Assembly: GCA_002794775.1 (NCBI GenBank)
Contig: NBAY01000012.1
Span: 749,001 to 813,000 of the forward strand
DNA length: 64,000 nucleotides
Direction of reading: 5' to 3'
Source: Porodaedalea pini
Lineage: Eukaryota; Basidiomycota; Agaricomycetes; Hymenochaetales; Hymenochaetaceae
Positions within the stretch are counted from its first letter, which is position 1; every line of letters starts with the position of its first letter. Position numbers and translations under genes: made by a program. Shown piece by piece: positions 33,830 to 46,700 of the stretch. The notes under the pieces are model-generated. The model made no database searches. It was not told the origin of the DNA and worked only from the letters and a program-made list of their open reading frames with translations.

Positions 33830-34820
33830 GCTTTGTGGTTTGCCATCGTCTGTGATACTAGCTTCCATCCCTATTCAGCATATTCACTGATCTCGCGAAC
33901 AGATCTCCTTCAGACTATTGTAGTCCTATAGGCATATGAGATCATTAATAAGGCACTGCGCAGTTGTCCAAGTGTTTTTACGAGTGGCTGAGCCGGGCTT
34001 TGACTAGAGTCTTAGGCGTTTGTTTCGAGATTTCCTGATCTTCCAGCTTGAAGCATCGTTTTCAAATAGGTCCTTGACGACTATTCGCTCAGTTCTCTGT
34101 GTTTCATGCATCAGAGGCGCCGCCGTTGCTGATATTTGAGGTTGCTATCAGTTGTATCATTCATAACTGATCCTTTAACTCACGCTTAGAGCTAAATCGG
34201 TCGTTGGAATATCTCGTGTTTGCTGCTTCCACAAGCATTGTCAGCTTTGCTCGCTGTGGTTGGCCATAAGATTGAATGCACGCCATTCTCTAGCAAACCT
34301 GGCAAATCATGCATCTGATATGTGTATCCGAGTTAACCTCGTTCTTTAATTGTACAGGCCGTTCACGAGAAGAAATGCATACGAAGTGGCGAAGTCGATA
34401 AATTCCCGAGGTCCACGCAATGAAATGGAGGTGTCTCACTGGCGATGTCGGTGTGTCTGATACACATCAATGCTGCGGACTTTGACATTCAATCATGTGC
34501 AGTCCGCGACGGTCGTCGGCAACCATAGCCTTATTGATGCATCTTGTGATTGGTCCGAAGCTCTTTACTGGGATATAAGTAGCATGGAGACTCTCCCCTC
34601 CCTTCTCCGTATTCTGCTGGCCAGAGTGTTACTGTCTGGTACTGAAAGAAACCAACCTTGCCCCTCGTAGAAAGCCACCATGACGCAAACGTGTTCTGAC
34701 CTACTGTCCGGCTTGTTAATCCCAAGCTACTCAAGCCCTCGACGTTCTCTGTATCGTGATGGACAGTATGCCAGTAGAGGACAAGCGGATACAGAGTTCT
34801 GTATCTGGTGGGTGAACACT
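33830..34820. other. Intergenic, no gene seen
   Basis: About 990 bp after ETF-beta. Contains the presumed promoter of the membrane-protein gene beginning near 34821. No supported exon or RNA gene. Confidence 0.45.
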
Positions 34821-36151
34821 ATGTACGTTTCATTCTCTGATGCTTCGCTGCATAGCACTTATGCAAGGAATTTTAGTGTCGAAGGGAGATACTACCTCAC
34901 AGCCGCCACAGTCGTACTTCTGCTCGATATACTTCTAACATTTGACGTCGAAGTCGAGCGCGTTTGGAAGGCCAAGTTCACCTGGGCCTCGCTTTTGTTT
35001 TGCGTTGTAAGCATTCTCGAATTAGTGGGTATCATGAACGCTTATGATATTATGCGCAGAATCGATATTTGCCCCCTGCAATGTATACAGTTGTTCTATT
35101 TTGTAAGATCTATTCGTATTTATGAATTATTTCCCATGCTGAAATGGGCTCAGGCTTGAATTATGCTCACCTTTCCGAAGAGGTTCCTAAGCTTCAATAT
35201 CTTTTATCTAGGCACTGACTGACCCCTCCATTCTAACGTTACAGTTTTGTGCCGATGTTTTCCAAGTGATTCCGCCTGTGCTAATCGTTGTCAGCGAGGC
35301 TGTCATTGGTGCTTTATTGATTCTGCGGACTTGTGCCCTATACAAGGAGGCAAGGAGCCATTTATCGCATGCAGTCATAGGCTCGTTGTTCTTCGTTTAC
35401 TTCGCTCAAATTGGATTATCTGTGGTCCGTGTCTTATCACCCTCCAGCTTAGCCGCATCGCTCAATTTCCCTTCGTACAGTTTGTAGCGAAGGATCTCAA
35501 GGCAATAGGACCGATAGGGCAGAGTTTCAATGAAGGATGCATACTGTTCTTCACTCACTCTGAGTGCGTACTTAATAAAGGCTTTCGCTTTATGCCAAGA
35601 AGCCTAATGCACCATCATTCCCGACAGTACTACCCGTGCGTCTAAGCTTTGGTGTGTTAGGCCCTTCCCGAGAATTAATAACAGGACAGGACTGTTGTGC
35701 CTCTGGTTCACAAATATCCTGTTCAACGTGATTGTTTTCATGTGCACCTTTAAGAAAACTGCTAAGGTCCATTGGATGGATCAAAAAATCGATAAGGACT
35801 TTCATACTGTGCACAGCTTGATTCTTGTCGATGGTACGTTGATGTCCATTGTATTATGAAGGTGTTTATTGACAACCATAAACCTTCTCAGCATCTCTAT
35901 ACTTCTTGTATGTGCCTCACTGTTTGACGATGTCCTATGCTAACGACTCTGAATCAGAGCCGTCATGGCAGCGAAGACGATGAATCTAGTAATGCTCGTC
36001 GTAGGTAAAATTAGCACAAACCATGTCCTAAGCTGACACCGTTAAAGTTTTACCCACGATGGAACAGCATCAATTGGGCCTCGAACCATGTGTACGTCTT
36101 CATCACATCCTGTCCTGCTCATACAGGAACTTACAAAATTGTTCACCTTAA
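34821..36151 (+). CDS. DUF6533-type multi-pass membrane protein; exon structure partly unresolved
   Basis: The first part, YARNFSVEGRYYLTAATVVL plus LLDILLTFDVEVERVWKAKF, matches the DUF6533 N-terminal pattern abundant in Agaricomycetes, where it is followed by six or so helices. Next come VNRYLPPAMYTVVLF after a 50-60 nt intron (GTAAGC...GCGCAG), then FCADVFQVIPPVLIVVSEAV with IGALLILRTCALY, SLFFVYFAQIGLSVVRVL, LWFTNILFNVIVFMCTFKK and ASLYF... AVMAAKTMNLVMLVV. All are hydrophobic helices with short loops, so an integral membrane protein is clear. Function of the family is unknown. Between VVLF (about 35108) and FCADVF the phase does not close with any GT-AG pair I tried, so there may be a frameshift or an exon I missed. 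Start and stop are provisional. Confidence 0.55.
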
Positions 36152-36532
36152 GAGTCGACGTAAGCAGATGAGGCCTCGACTTGATTCTTCTTAGCGCTAA
36201 CATGCGGGTAGGTAATTCTCACGTCCCACTTTTTTCTCCATCTCCGAGAAGAGGGGAATCGGGTGATGAAAAATACATGTCGTTCTTCGGTAAAAACGTC
36301 GTGCTCTGCGACCTACACGCGATCAGCCATTCTCATTCGTATCGGCGCACGGCTTACCGTGTCGAACAATGGACCTCTCGACTGCTTCGAAAGTGATCGG
36401 AGCATTTGCTCCGACTCGCGCCGTCGCGCTCATTGGGATAGTGTAGCGGACGTTGAACGAAACGCCTATATTCCCGCATCACCTGCGGCCGGCCAGTTAT
36501 CGACAAGACTTCAATTTTCAGTGCAACATGTA
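36152..36532. other. Intergenic flank of the MITE
   Basis: About 380 bp between the membrane-protein gene and the left end of the mariner-type element. No exon recognised. Confidence 0.4.
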
Positions 36533-37126
36533 AGGTAGGGAAAGTATAAACTCGACCAACCGTGACGCAACCCTACTTGCCTTATTGGGTGGCACACGGT
36601 GTCGAGCTCAATTGCTTCAACACAACATCCCAAATGCATCTTTCATTCTCATAGAACTTTAGAGGACATCTGTGGCTACAGATGTATGGATTTATTTTTT
36701 CTGAATATTGAGTTTAGGGCTTTCTATTTAAGGAAAAAAGTTGCTTTTGTCAAACACATAGAATTGCATTTCCAGGCTTCTGGATACAACTCAATTTTCT
36801 GGACTGAATATTTTGCCGCTCCAAAGAAGGGAATATATTATGTAATTACATAATTTGTAACATATTTGTCATGTGCCACATTTGGTAAGTTTGTCTGAAC
36901 CTCAAAAGAATCCCAATGAACTCTTCTTTATGCTTGTAAATGTATGCAAGAGCCTACAGGAGACAAGCGCAGTGAATTATGGAAGGAATTTTTTAGAAGT
37001 TAGAAAGTTGACCTTGGATCCTTCAAGATTTTTGCCGTTAGGGTCCTTCCAAATGGGGTAAATGCAGTGCTCAGGGTTCGTGACAGTGATGTGACTTGGT
37101 TGGTCAAGTTTATACTTTCCCTACCT
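36533..37126. mobile_element. Non-autonomous Tc1/mariner-type element (MITE), 594 bp
   Basis: Inverted termini face each other: the left end starts AGGTAGGGAAAGTATAAACT and continues CGACCAACC; the right end, read on the minus strand, is identical for the first 20 bases and differs by one base over 29. Each end is flanked by TA (36531-36532 and 37127-37128), the target duplication of Tc1/mariner elements. The interior is AT-rich and holds no transposase-sized frame, so it depends on a transposase encoded elsewhere. The close match of its ends suggests fairly recent insertion. Confidence 0.85.
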
Positions 37127-38288
37127 TAATAGAAGATATCTTGGAGCGGGAGGGATACGCAGACTTACTTGTATGCAGCGCGGACAGCGTCCCACAGAGG
37201 CAAGAATGTACCCATCGTGGGGTCAGTACTCGCAGTGCTTCATCCCGAGTGCAACGGAAACGCAATTGCCATAGAAGACATTCTCTGAGTTAGGAGTTAG
37301 GTTTATGCTACCATAGTACCAAAGAAGAGGATATTTGTAGGTTATGCCACTTAAATAAAATCTGGGCATCTGGGCATCCAGCATCGCTCGTAGCTGACCA
37401 GAAATGAATGCTGGACATGCGGAAGGTCGCCTAAAGAACACACTGGTAAAGCAGACCTAGACGTACCTACAGTGCTTATGTAACCTTCCTAAGTTGCAAA
37501 CTGGGAAAAGGCCCATAAGCCAGTACTAGTAACGAAGGGATCCTTGGAGCATTTAGGACCTAAGGTCTCGAGGGTATAATCGGCACATACCACAATATTA
37601 ATGGCATTATACACATGTAGAAATTCGAAGGCATAGTAATTCTGCTCAACAATGCACGAAGGTTCGGATGACAAAACATTTTGACCAGACTACCTCCCAC
37701 ATGCACAAAGAAGGCTCCTGATGCGTCCAACATTGAATGATAGGTATATAGGCAATTAAAAGGCAAGTAACATTGTAGGCGCAAACGCCGCGGGCATGCA
37801 GCACAGAAAAGGTAAGAATGATAAGAGTTCGATCAGGAAATAAGCAAAAACAGCAATAGCAAAAAGCCAAGAACAAAGAACCATCAAAGACAACCCGAAC
37901 GACTTAAATTACTGAAAAGAATGAAAGGAAACAAGCTACTACAGGCATAGAGTGCTGTGGAGCTAGTATCTAATTGTCACCCTAACTGGCACCAACAAAA
38001 AGTGAAACGCAAAATCAAGCACCAGCTTGGTTGGACCCAAAAACGAGCCTCTGAAAACCCGCGGCAATGTTGAGCATAGTTCAACGTTACCATTACCAAC
38101 AATCATAGCCAAACGAAAGCGGAACTTGCCGATGCCAAGGAATAGAAGAATCGTTAGAGATATCCTAGTATATTCCGCACAAACCTCCAACAACGGTGCG
38201 AAATGGGGAATGAGAAGAAAAAATGAAGTGCCCCTCGCTTTTACATGTTAGGTGCCCGCGGTCGCACACCGAACACTTCAAGCGAGGA
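37127..38288. other. 1.16-kb intergenic spacer, no gene seen
   Basis: AT-rich spacer between the MITE and the stop of the mucin gene. Short frames here lack any family signal or splice logic. Confidence 0.4.
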
Positions 38289-41200
38289 TCACCAGTTCAG
38301 GGTATTGTCTCGCAAAATCGGTGCGGAAATCGTCCCCGGCACTATTGCCCGACGCTCGCGCATGCCTCCGCCGCCTCCCGCCACAGGGCTGACATGGTGG
38401 TTGTACATTTCATCACGCATTGGAGGCTGAGCGAAGCCCCGTAATGAATCCTCCGCATAGTAGAATGAACGCCGACGCTGCCCACCAACTGAGTCGCGAT
38501 CAAAGTCCTGGCCGGGTGCGGGTATAGCATCCATCTGAGACTCTGCCAGGCGATGGTGAGCCACTTCCTGTCGGCGTTTGAAGTTCCGGTAAATAAGGAA
38601 AGCTAATATGAACAGCGCGACACCACCGAGCGCCGAACAAACTCCGATGATAGCGTCGCGACGTGAATTATTCGAGCCGGAAGATGAGTTCGAGGCATCA
38701 GACGAGGAATTCGGACCTTCAGAGATGGGGTCGGGGTAAGAAGTGACGCTGAACGACGCGTCAATGCGCTGAGCCAGCTGAGCGGATATACCACTTGTGC
38801 CCGTGTATAGACCCGACTGCTTGGCTTTGATTGCTTGCTCGAGTGAAGTGACATTGCTGGAAGGGATGTACGAGATGAAGAGCGTCCGGAGCTCGGGAGC
38901 GTCGGAGGGAGATTTGTACGTTGACGGCTCCCAAACTTGAAGTGCAAACGTCTTCACCTGGTCCGCTAGTATAAAAGGTCAGCTTATTTCTCTACAGAGG
39001 TAAGCAGCTAGTGCCTTACGAGAAATGCCGAGAGCGGCTTGCAGACAAGCTGGAAAATAGGCAAAGATCTGTGCAGCACTGTCGGTGTTGGTCGCGACGA
39101 ACTCCCAACCAAGCGTGGTATCAAACATGATGCTGACGGACGTGAAGTCGTTAAGATCGTCGTCCGCAGTCACTCCTCCGTCTGCAGGATAAATCCGGGC
39201 GGGAAGACCAGAGGGCAGCGGCACGGATGTGACCGTTGCTCCGCTCGTGGCGCTCTCTAATGTCGCACTGCTCGTCGCCTCATCAGGGTTGGTCAGAGTC
39301 GGCAGCGAGGACGAAGTGGTCGTGGACATGTCCGAAAAAAGCAAGGTGCTCTGTGTGAGGAAAGAGTACTGTGATGCGAGTGATGGCGTTACGGTAGATG
39401 TTACGGCAGGAAGGGTGGTCACCGTGATCAGTCTTGAGGAAGTGCTGGTGGCCGTCGTCTCGGTGGCATTGCCTGTCGGGAACGTAATCGACGTCTCGCT
39501 GGTGGCACTCGACACAGCACTTGTAAAGCTGGAGGTGGCACTAGCAACTACTGAAGTAGTGGTACCGTTCGCTATAGGCGTCGAAACCGGAATAGCCGAC
39601 GTCGTGCTGTTCGAATCTTGGCTTGAAGGGACAGAGGAAATGGGCCCCACCGACGTGCTATTGTCGCCGGATGGAATAGCACTGGTTGTCTCTGATGGCG
39701 CAGATGTAACCGTCGAGAACGCACTGGTGATTGAGCAAAGAAGCCCGGAGCATGTCGACGATTCGGCATCTGTCGTGGTAGACGTGCTTACGCCTGATGT
39801 TGGCGTTGCCGAGCTCTCTGTTGACAAAATGCACAGGAGGCCAGAACAGGACGAAGAAACGTCAGAAGTTGTCGAAGGGATGGTGCTGAAAGAGGACGTG
39901 GCGGACTCCTGTGTCGTCGATGTCGGAAGGATACCACAAAGCAGACCAGAACACGTCGACAAACTGTCTGTCGCAGAAGCACTGCTGCCGGGATCAGATG
40001 TCTGTGACGGTAAGGTGCTGCTGCTACCCGCGTCGGTCGTCTGTATCAAGGACGAAGTTGGCAGAATGCTGCACAGAAGGCCTGTACATCCCGTGGCAGA
40101 TGGCGACGCACCACTTCCTCCGGAAGAAACTGTTTGAGATGTAGAGGTCGGCAAAATGCCGCACAAGATGCCCGTGCATTCAACTGAGCTCTCCGCCGCC
40201 GATGAAGATGCACTACTACCTACAGAGGAAACGGTCGTGGAGGGCGAGACACTGCTGCCCGATGAAGTAGGCAAAATGCCGCAAAGAAGTCCTTCACACG
40301 TTGAGGAATTGTCCGTTGCAGATGAAGATGCACTACTGCCTACAGAGGAAACGGTCGTGGAGGGCGAGACACTGCTGCCCGATGAAGTAGGCAAAATGCC
40401 GCACAGAAGTCCTTCACACGTTGAGGAATTGTCCGTTGCAGATGGAGATGCACTACTATCTACAGAGGAAATAGTCGCGGAGGGCGAGACGCTGCTGTCC
40501 GATGAAGTAGGCAAAATGCCGCAAAGAAGTCCTTCGCACGTTGAGGAGCTGTCTGTCGCAGATGACGACACACTGCTACCACTTCCGCTGCTCGTAGCGG
40601 GATCTTGTGATGATGAAGCCGGCGGGAGCAGACCGCATAGAAGCCCAGAGCACGTAGACGAGGCGGCAACGGCTGAAGACACTGAGCTCGAGCCAGCCGA
40701 CGAGCCCGACTCCGAGATCACAGTGCTAGAGGCGCCGGCATCAGTACTCCGGTCCAGGCTGGAGCTTGAGCCGGAACTTGGAGCAGAGCTTGTGTGTGAA
40801 GTGGCTGTCGTAGTGGCGAGGGTGCTCGACGATGTGGATGATGTAGAAACGCTAGACGATAGCGGCGGTCCGCACACGGTGAGACCCAGCAAATTCACGG
40901 ACAAAACGCCTCCGCATGCTTGACTAGAGGTGACGACTGAGGTCGTAGCTGAGCTGGAACTCGAACTCGAACTCGTGCTGGAACTCGGTCCAGCGGAAGT
41001 GAATGATGATCTACTGCTGGTTGCGATGCTGGACCTGGAACTTGATCGAACGGAAGTGGACACTGTTGAACCGCTGGATCCCACACTCGAGCTCGTTGTT
41101 GTGGCTGGCACCAAGGATGAAGACGAGCCTGAGGTGCTCGTGCTCGATGATGATACGGGAGTACAAATTGCATTAACGCCAATGCCTAGGACGTCTAAAC

Positions 41201-41973
41201 CGACACCACATGATGTCGTGGGAGCTCTCGTGGACGATGAAGATGTCGAACTTGCACTCGATGTCATCGTAGAAGAGCTACTCGAAGATGATGATGACGA
41301 GCCAGACGACGACGACGATCTGCCAGTAGATGAAGACGTGCTGCTTTTTGAAGAGGTTTCCGAATCAGATGGCGATGCGCTCGAAGAGGTCGTCGAATCA
41401 GACGAAGTCGTGCTGGAAGAGGTCGTCGAATCAGAAGATGTCGTGCCCGAAGGTGATCCAGACGAAGACGAAGGGTCTGAACTGTTGGGTGCCAACGAGT
41501 TGCCGATGATTTTCCCGCCGTCGTCACCTAGAAAAAAAACGGAAGGAAATAGCCATCGTAGTTAGTCCCACAGTTCAAAAGACACGGATATGCTCGTTGT
41601 TAAAGATGGCGTGAAGGCAGCCAAGCAATGATGTGAGGATGATGAAAGAGAAGGAGAGAGGGGGTAAAAGGGAGACACCGCCATACAGAACATAAATGAA
41701 AAGCTCACCAAGACCGAGACTAGGACCAAGACCATAGATGTTGATGAGTGCCCTTTTCACTAAATGCTGAGGGGCGGATAGAGGAGTTGCAACCCGCCTT
41801 GCGTTGGCGTTCGCGACTTCGAGACTCTTGCGAGCATGAGAGCGCTTGTAGGACATGTGCTCTGCATTGACCGGGGCAGCGAGACCGAGGCCGAGAAGTA
41901 GGAAGACGGAGAGGACGAATAGAAGGGGCAGGCGACGGCAAGGCATAGTTGGGGGCGAGCGGGAGAGTGCCAT
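38289..41973 (-). CDS. MSB2: Msb2-like signalling mucin (1149 aa, 3 exons)
   Basis: Msb2-type mucins are single-pass sensors at the plasma membrane feeding MAP-kinase pathways for filamentous growth and surface sensing. Exons 41973-41709, 41527-39020 and 38965-38289 total 3450 nt in phase. A signal peptide (RLPLLFVLSVFLLLGLGLAA) leads into an enormous Ser/Thr-rich ectodomain. This is followed by an HMH-like extracellular domain (LPARIYPADGGV, SIMFDTTLGWEFVATNTDSA, AQIFAYFPACLQAALGI, QVKTFALQVWEPSTYKSP, LRTLFISYIPSSNV), one transmembrane helix (IIGVCSALGGVALFILAFLI) and a cytoplasmic tail of about 100 residues rich in Arg, Gly and Pro. Oddity: the mucin region carries about nine CxGLLC-type motifs, e.g. 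CEGLLCGILPTSS, partly in tandem repeats. The orthology is recognised from memory of the basidiomycete family. A second in-frame ATG (MPCRRLPLL, 41946) is an alternative start. Confidence 0.85.
40141..40560 (-). repeat. Tandem ~120-bp coding repeats inside the mucin gene
   Basis: About 3.5 copies of a 120-bp unit, with the boxes GGCAAAATGCCGCA(A/C)AGAAG and GAAACGGTCGTGGAGGGCGA recurring on the plus strand at equal spacing. Each unit encodes 40 residues containing one CEGLLCGILPTSS-type motif and a Ser-rich spacer. Neighbouring units are nearly identical, so recent unequal crossing-over or slippage is likely and copy number may vary between strains. Confidence 0.85.
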
Positions 41974-42682
41974 ATTCCGGTAGCTATGGCGGGCGATTGG
42001 AGAGTGGGGAAGACAGCAAGCGAAGACGTTGATATTGGTTGAAAGGAGCGACGTGGCGCGAATTGAAGACGAAAGCAGAGACGCGTTATTTAGAGAGCGG
42101 TCGCCGTCGTGAGTTGTGCCGTTCAGGCGGAACTGCCACGATTACTGTGCTGGAGAGGGAGAGAAAATTAATGGGGATGAGGGGAGAAAGGGAGTCCGCA
42201 GACGACACTCGCGGCCGATCTTCACACGGGCGCGACGTCTGATGGTCTCGAAACCGCGTACGCTAGCGACTCTGAGTCCGATGCCGTCAGTATCCTGCCT
42301 GCAGTCAACTGCCAGCTCAACCCTTGAGCTTTCTCAACAAACCGTAGAAAGAGCGACTGTCCTGTCTGATTTTCCGCCCTATTCTTACTCTCGCTAGTCT
42401 GTGCATCCACTCGACCGTGAGGGAAAAAAAACAGTGCCACGTCCAAACGGGGTTCTACACTCACAGCTTCACCTCCATCTTCTCATCATCACTCGCGTTT
42501 TCGTTTTCGTCTTCGTTTCATCTTCCAGCCTTTGCATATATATTATATACTTTCTGGAACGAAGGAAAAGTGCAGGCCACCGTCTCTGTCTCAGCGATGC
42601 AGCATATCATATATTCATGGTGCGCGCAAGATATGACTTATAGTGCATACAAAGGTGGACATGAACAAAGTTAAGAGTAAAT
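41974..42682. other. Intergenic, mucin promoter and RPL25 3' side
   Basis: About 700 bp between the mucin start and the stop of the ribosomal protein gene, both on minus. It should contain the mucin promoter. No coding exon recognised. Confidence 0.45.
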
Positions 42683-43344
42683 TCAGATGAATCCGATCTA
42701 TACATCAGTGTGATTATCATAAATATCATCGTTAACAAAATATGTTACAGCAACCGACCTTGTTCGCAACATCGAGTGCATCGTGGTCAGCCGTAAGTCG
42801 AACATAAGCCTTCTTCTTTCCGTCGGGTCTGACGCAGACGCGGAAATAACCCGTCAGCGTTCAGAGCCGTCAGAAATGAATAAAAAAACAGACAAAACTC
42901 ACCGGATGAGCGTGTTAATTGAAGCCGCCTGCACCTCCCAGAGCTTCTTAACTGCGTCCTTGATCTGGCGCTTGTTCGCTCGGATGTCAACGAGGAACAC
43001 CAAAGTGTTGTGCTCCTCAATCTTCTTCATCGCCGACTCGGTGTTGAGCGGCGAAACAATTGTCCGATGCTCATCCATCCGCGGCACATGCGTGATGCTC
43101 TTGCGCGGGTATCGGGGGGACCGCGGCAGACGCAATGTCTTCGGTCGGTGGAACGATACCGAGTAGCGCACCTTGCGCGCACGGTGCGCATGCACGCCCT
43201 GCAGCGCCGCCTTTTTGGCGGACTTGGCCTTGGCCGTGTCCGCTGCAGTACCAAACCCGTGTCAGTCACCGGTCCTTTCTTCTTGCCTCCCAAACACGTA
43301 CATTTTGCGGTAGGATTGCCCTTGGCGGTTTTTGGTCCGGCCAT
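42683..43344 (-). CDS. RPL25: 60S ribosomal protein uL23 (L25/L23a), 155 aa, 4 exons
   Basis: uL23 lies at the polypeptide exit tunnel and docks SRP and other nascent-chain factors. Exons 43344-43302, 43242-42903, 42828-42759 and 42697-42683 sum to 468 nt with consistent phases. The eukaryotic basic N-terminal extension is [15 protein letters not shown]...[20 protein letters not shown]; the conserved core is [60 protein letters not shown] and [20 protein letters not shown]; the end is [23 protein letters not shown], with the last five codons on a separate 15-nt exon. Length matches the family. Confidence 0.96.
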
Positions 43345-43774
43345 TAGATCTGTGACAGTTATGTTAGTGTGAGACGGAGAGACGAGCAAGCAAGAGCAGA
43401 GCAGCACAGCGCAGAAGTCTACGCCAAATTCAAAAAGTTTCTATCCCTCCGACGATTACTCCATCCATCACACTGACCGTCCATCCACCTCCCAGTCGCT
43501 CAATCAAGCCCTTCCCTGGTGTTCCAGGCCCATCCCCAACCTCTATAACGTTCTCGCAGCCTACCGTATCTCTCACATTTGCTCACCTTGAGTGGGTTGT
43601 CGTCGTTGTCGTGAACGCTCAGCCAGTGGCTTAGACTTTTGAATTGGTCAAATTAGGCACGGTCACGCCTTCGATCCGCCCTCGAGGTATTTCATGATAA
43701 ATGCATATTACTACGGAAAAAGTATGCTACGAGCTCCAAAATAACAGTAGTCACTTTAATAGCGGAATGCATGT
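43345..43774. promoter_or_regulatory. RPL25 promoter and SCC2 3' flank
   Basis: 430 bp upstream of the ribosomal protein start and downstream of the SCC2 stop. On the minus strand it is purine-rich near 43440-43540, and it should contain the strong RPL25 promoter. No specific factor site could be assigned. Confidence 0.45.
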
Positions 43775-46700
43775 TCACTCCCACCCATCACACTCCGGTT
43801 CAGCAGCTGCTCCGTCTTCGTTCCACACTTCGAGGAACTACGCTCGAAAATATGAGATTGGAGTATCACCCGCAAAGTGCTACACTCACCATTGTCCTTT
43901 GTAGTTCCACGTCCTCGGCTGTCTGAATCGTTTTCACAGCAAATGGCATCCGCTCCCAGGAGATCGCACTATCCTTCCGCCGAGTCGCGGGCCGGTCTCC
44001 TATCGCGCTTTTCTTTCCCATCACAAACTTCTGGCATTTTCTGCATACTCGTCAGCCGGGAGGGAACGAAGCGATGGAAAGCTGACACACTCTTCTGAAA
44101 GTCCGTACACACTCTTCAGATGCGCTTTGAGCAGCATGATCACCCCAGTGATACAAGTTGATCGCATCAGAGCGAGCTGCTCCTCCAGAGGCAACGAAGT
44201 CAATTCTGCAATTTGATGCTCAATAATATGCACTGTCCTTTCCGCGTAATTTTTTTGCTTACCTTGTTTAGCCGGAGATACTGACATGAGTGCATCTCCA
44301 GTCTGAGTTTGACTACTTGCTACTTCCCAATCCTGAACCTGCGTCGACCGCAGTTGAGCTAGCAAATTGCCTGGGGCAATGCGTTCGACTATCAGTGCTC
44401 CCGTCTCTGCAAGTTCACGCGTCAACGTCTTCAAAACCGTCAGCACTTCCTCCTGTGTCCGATAATCGAAGCTTGCAAAGTTCTCCGCCATGTATCGAAC
44501 GAAGTGTACAGTGTCCTCTTCGGTTTTGCTAGCATCACGCAACTCAAATACCTTCAGAACGGCACGCAGGAACTCCTGTCGCGTCGCCCGCTTCTCTCGC
44601 ACTAGCGCATACCATCGCCCGAGCAATGCAGATGGTATCGGCTGCATGCGATACCCGCGGACTTCAGGTTCCCCACGCTCAGTGCCTGCCAGCTTACACT
44701 GATAGTCATAAGATTTGCGGCACGCCGAGATAAACCCCGAGTTTAGTAACGAAGTATGCTTATGATGCAAAATGGTATGCAATGCGACGGCGCGTGTGCT
44801 CAGCGAGCTGATGGGCGAGGTCTCGAGTGCGACAATGACGGGGAAGGACTGACATGATGTATTTAGTACCACGAAATAATAGAGCACGCGGACCAAATTC
44901 TTACTAAAAGAGGGTGTGCGAGACCTTGCTTGACAGTGAAGCTCAAAATATCTACAGCAGATGCTTGGATATGCAACACCGGCGAGAGGGCAGCATCAAG
45001 GATCTGAGTGAGATAACGCTGCACCACGGCAGAACTGACACTACAGAAAAAAAAAGAAGTTCAAATCTCCATCCGCAGACAGAACAGCTAGGCATACCCA
45101 GACTCAGCAAACCCGTGCGTATTCCCCACTAGCTCCTCCATGTCGACGCCTGTGTCAGGCTTTGTTGAATTTGACTTGGAAGACTCTGTGCGATCTAACA
45201 TACGTCAGAGAAGTTTTATAACGTAAATTCATACGCACCCCTTTGTTGTACAGAGTGCTTGGTGCTCTCTGACACCAAAAACTCTTGCATTAGTTTAAGA
45301 AGTCGCCCGCGATTATCCTCCTCAGAGGATGCGAATATCGCGTCCATCATCGTTGCCGAGCTCTCCAGAGTCATTAAGGTTGGTTGTGCACGAAATAGAA
45401 AGCCTAGGCAGACAAGCAGTCTCCCCCGGATATTACCATCTGCGTACTTCTCATATAGTTGAAGAAGGCACAGGTAGATATATTCGACAACAGGTCCCTT
45501 TATGCCGGCTAAGCAATGGAGTGCAACATCATGTGACACAAACTCACCTTGTTAATTGAATCCAACTGACCCGACAATTCTACATTTTCAGTCCTGAGCC
45601 GATCGAAGTCGAAATGTTCTCCGAGAAGAGACACAATGAAGACCAAGATGTGTAGAGTACGAATATCATTGGGAACGAGCGAGCTGCTCGTCCTGGTAAT
45701 GTATTGTCGTAGCCTCGCTGAAGATTGTCAAATAACTACTCTGAGGGACTCTGCTGAGGGACTTACCAATACAAGACCTCAGTAAAGCGACGAGGCGAAC
45801 GAATTCATGGGTTAGATGCTGCACTACTGCACACAGACATGCTACAATTTCTTGTAAGGACTAGTGATATAAAAAGGAGCGTTAGTACAGACTAAAGAGG
45901 GCTGAAGCTCATATCTCACAGTCCCATGGATGTTCGGTTTGAGGACCATGGGTTGAAGCACTGACTGCAGGTCGTTCCCAAATTTGACAGAGGTTTTCGG
46001 CATGTGTGGAATTGAGGTACGATATATTCTCAAGATGTAGTCAGAGGCAACGACGTCTTCATTCTAAAGAACACTGCTGTCAGTAAACACTAGTACAAGT
46101 GCATGCAAGATAGGATTTACTGATGCAGAATTCTTCAAATACGGCAGCAGGACGGAGGCCTTGGACCCGGACATCACAGACGGAAATGCTACAGTGAACA
46201 TATGAACTGTGCGAATGCAATTCACAACTGTCTATTACGAGGCAAATCAATAAATTAAATGCGCGAGAACAACTTGCTTCCTTACAAAATTCATAAAATC
46301 AGATGCATCGACGAGGCCGTCGATCATGACATCGTATATCTCTGTGAAGCGAGTGCGAATGGCAGACACATCCGTGCCTTCTTTCCCAGAGACGATTTTG
46401 CCGAGCATGTCTTCCAGAGGTGATTGACGATCCTTGAAAATGCCGCAGACACCCATGATTACAGAGACGGTTGCAAGAGTTACACTTCTTTCCGTCTGCC
46501 CGGGTGCTGCGGTTGTCAAAAACCAAAGCTCCTCCAGAGTCTTAATAGCCAAGTCCTGACGATACACGTTAATTGAAATACGACCTGTGAGCACAAAGAA
46601 TGAAACCTTGACAGTGTCATCTTCGTCAAACATCCGAAGAACTAATTTGGAGCAAACATCGATTTTCCTACCCAAGTCCTCGGTGACGCAGAAAAATGTC

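Noticed and set aside
39229..41565. Long open frames on the plus strand opposite the mucin gene
   Set aside because: They arise because Ser/Thr codons in the mucin repeats read as stop-free codons on the other strand; splice sites, signal peptide, TM helix and HMH-like domain all support the minus strand.
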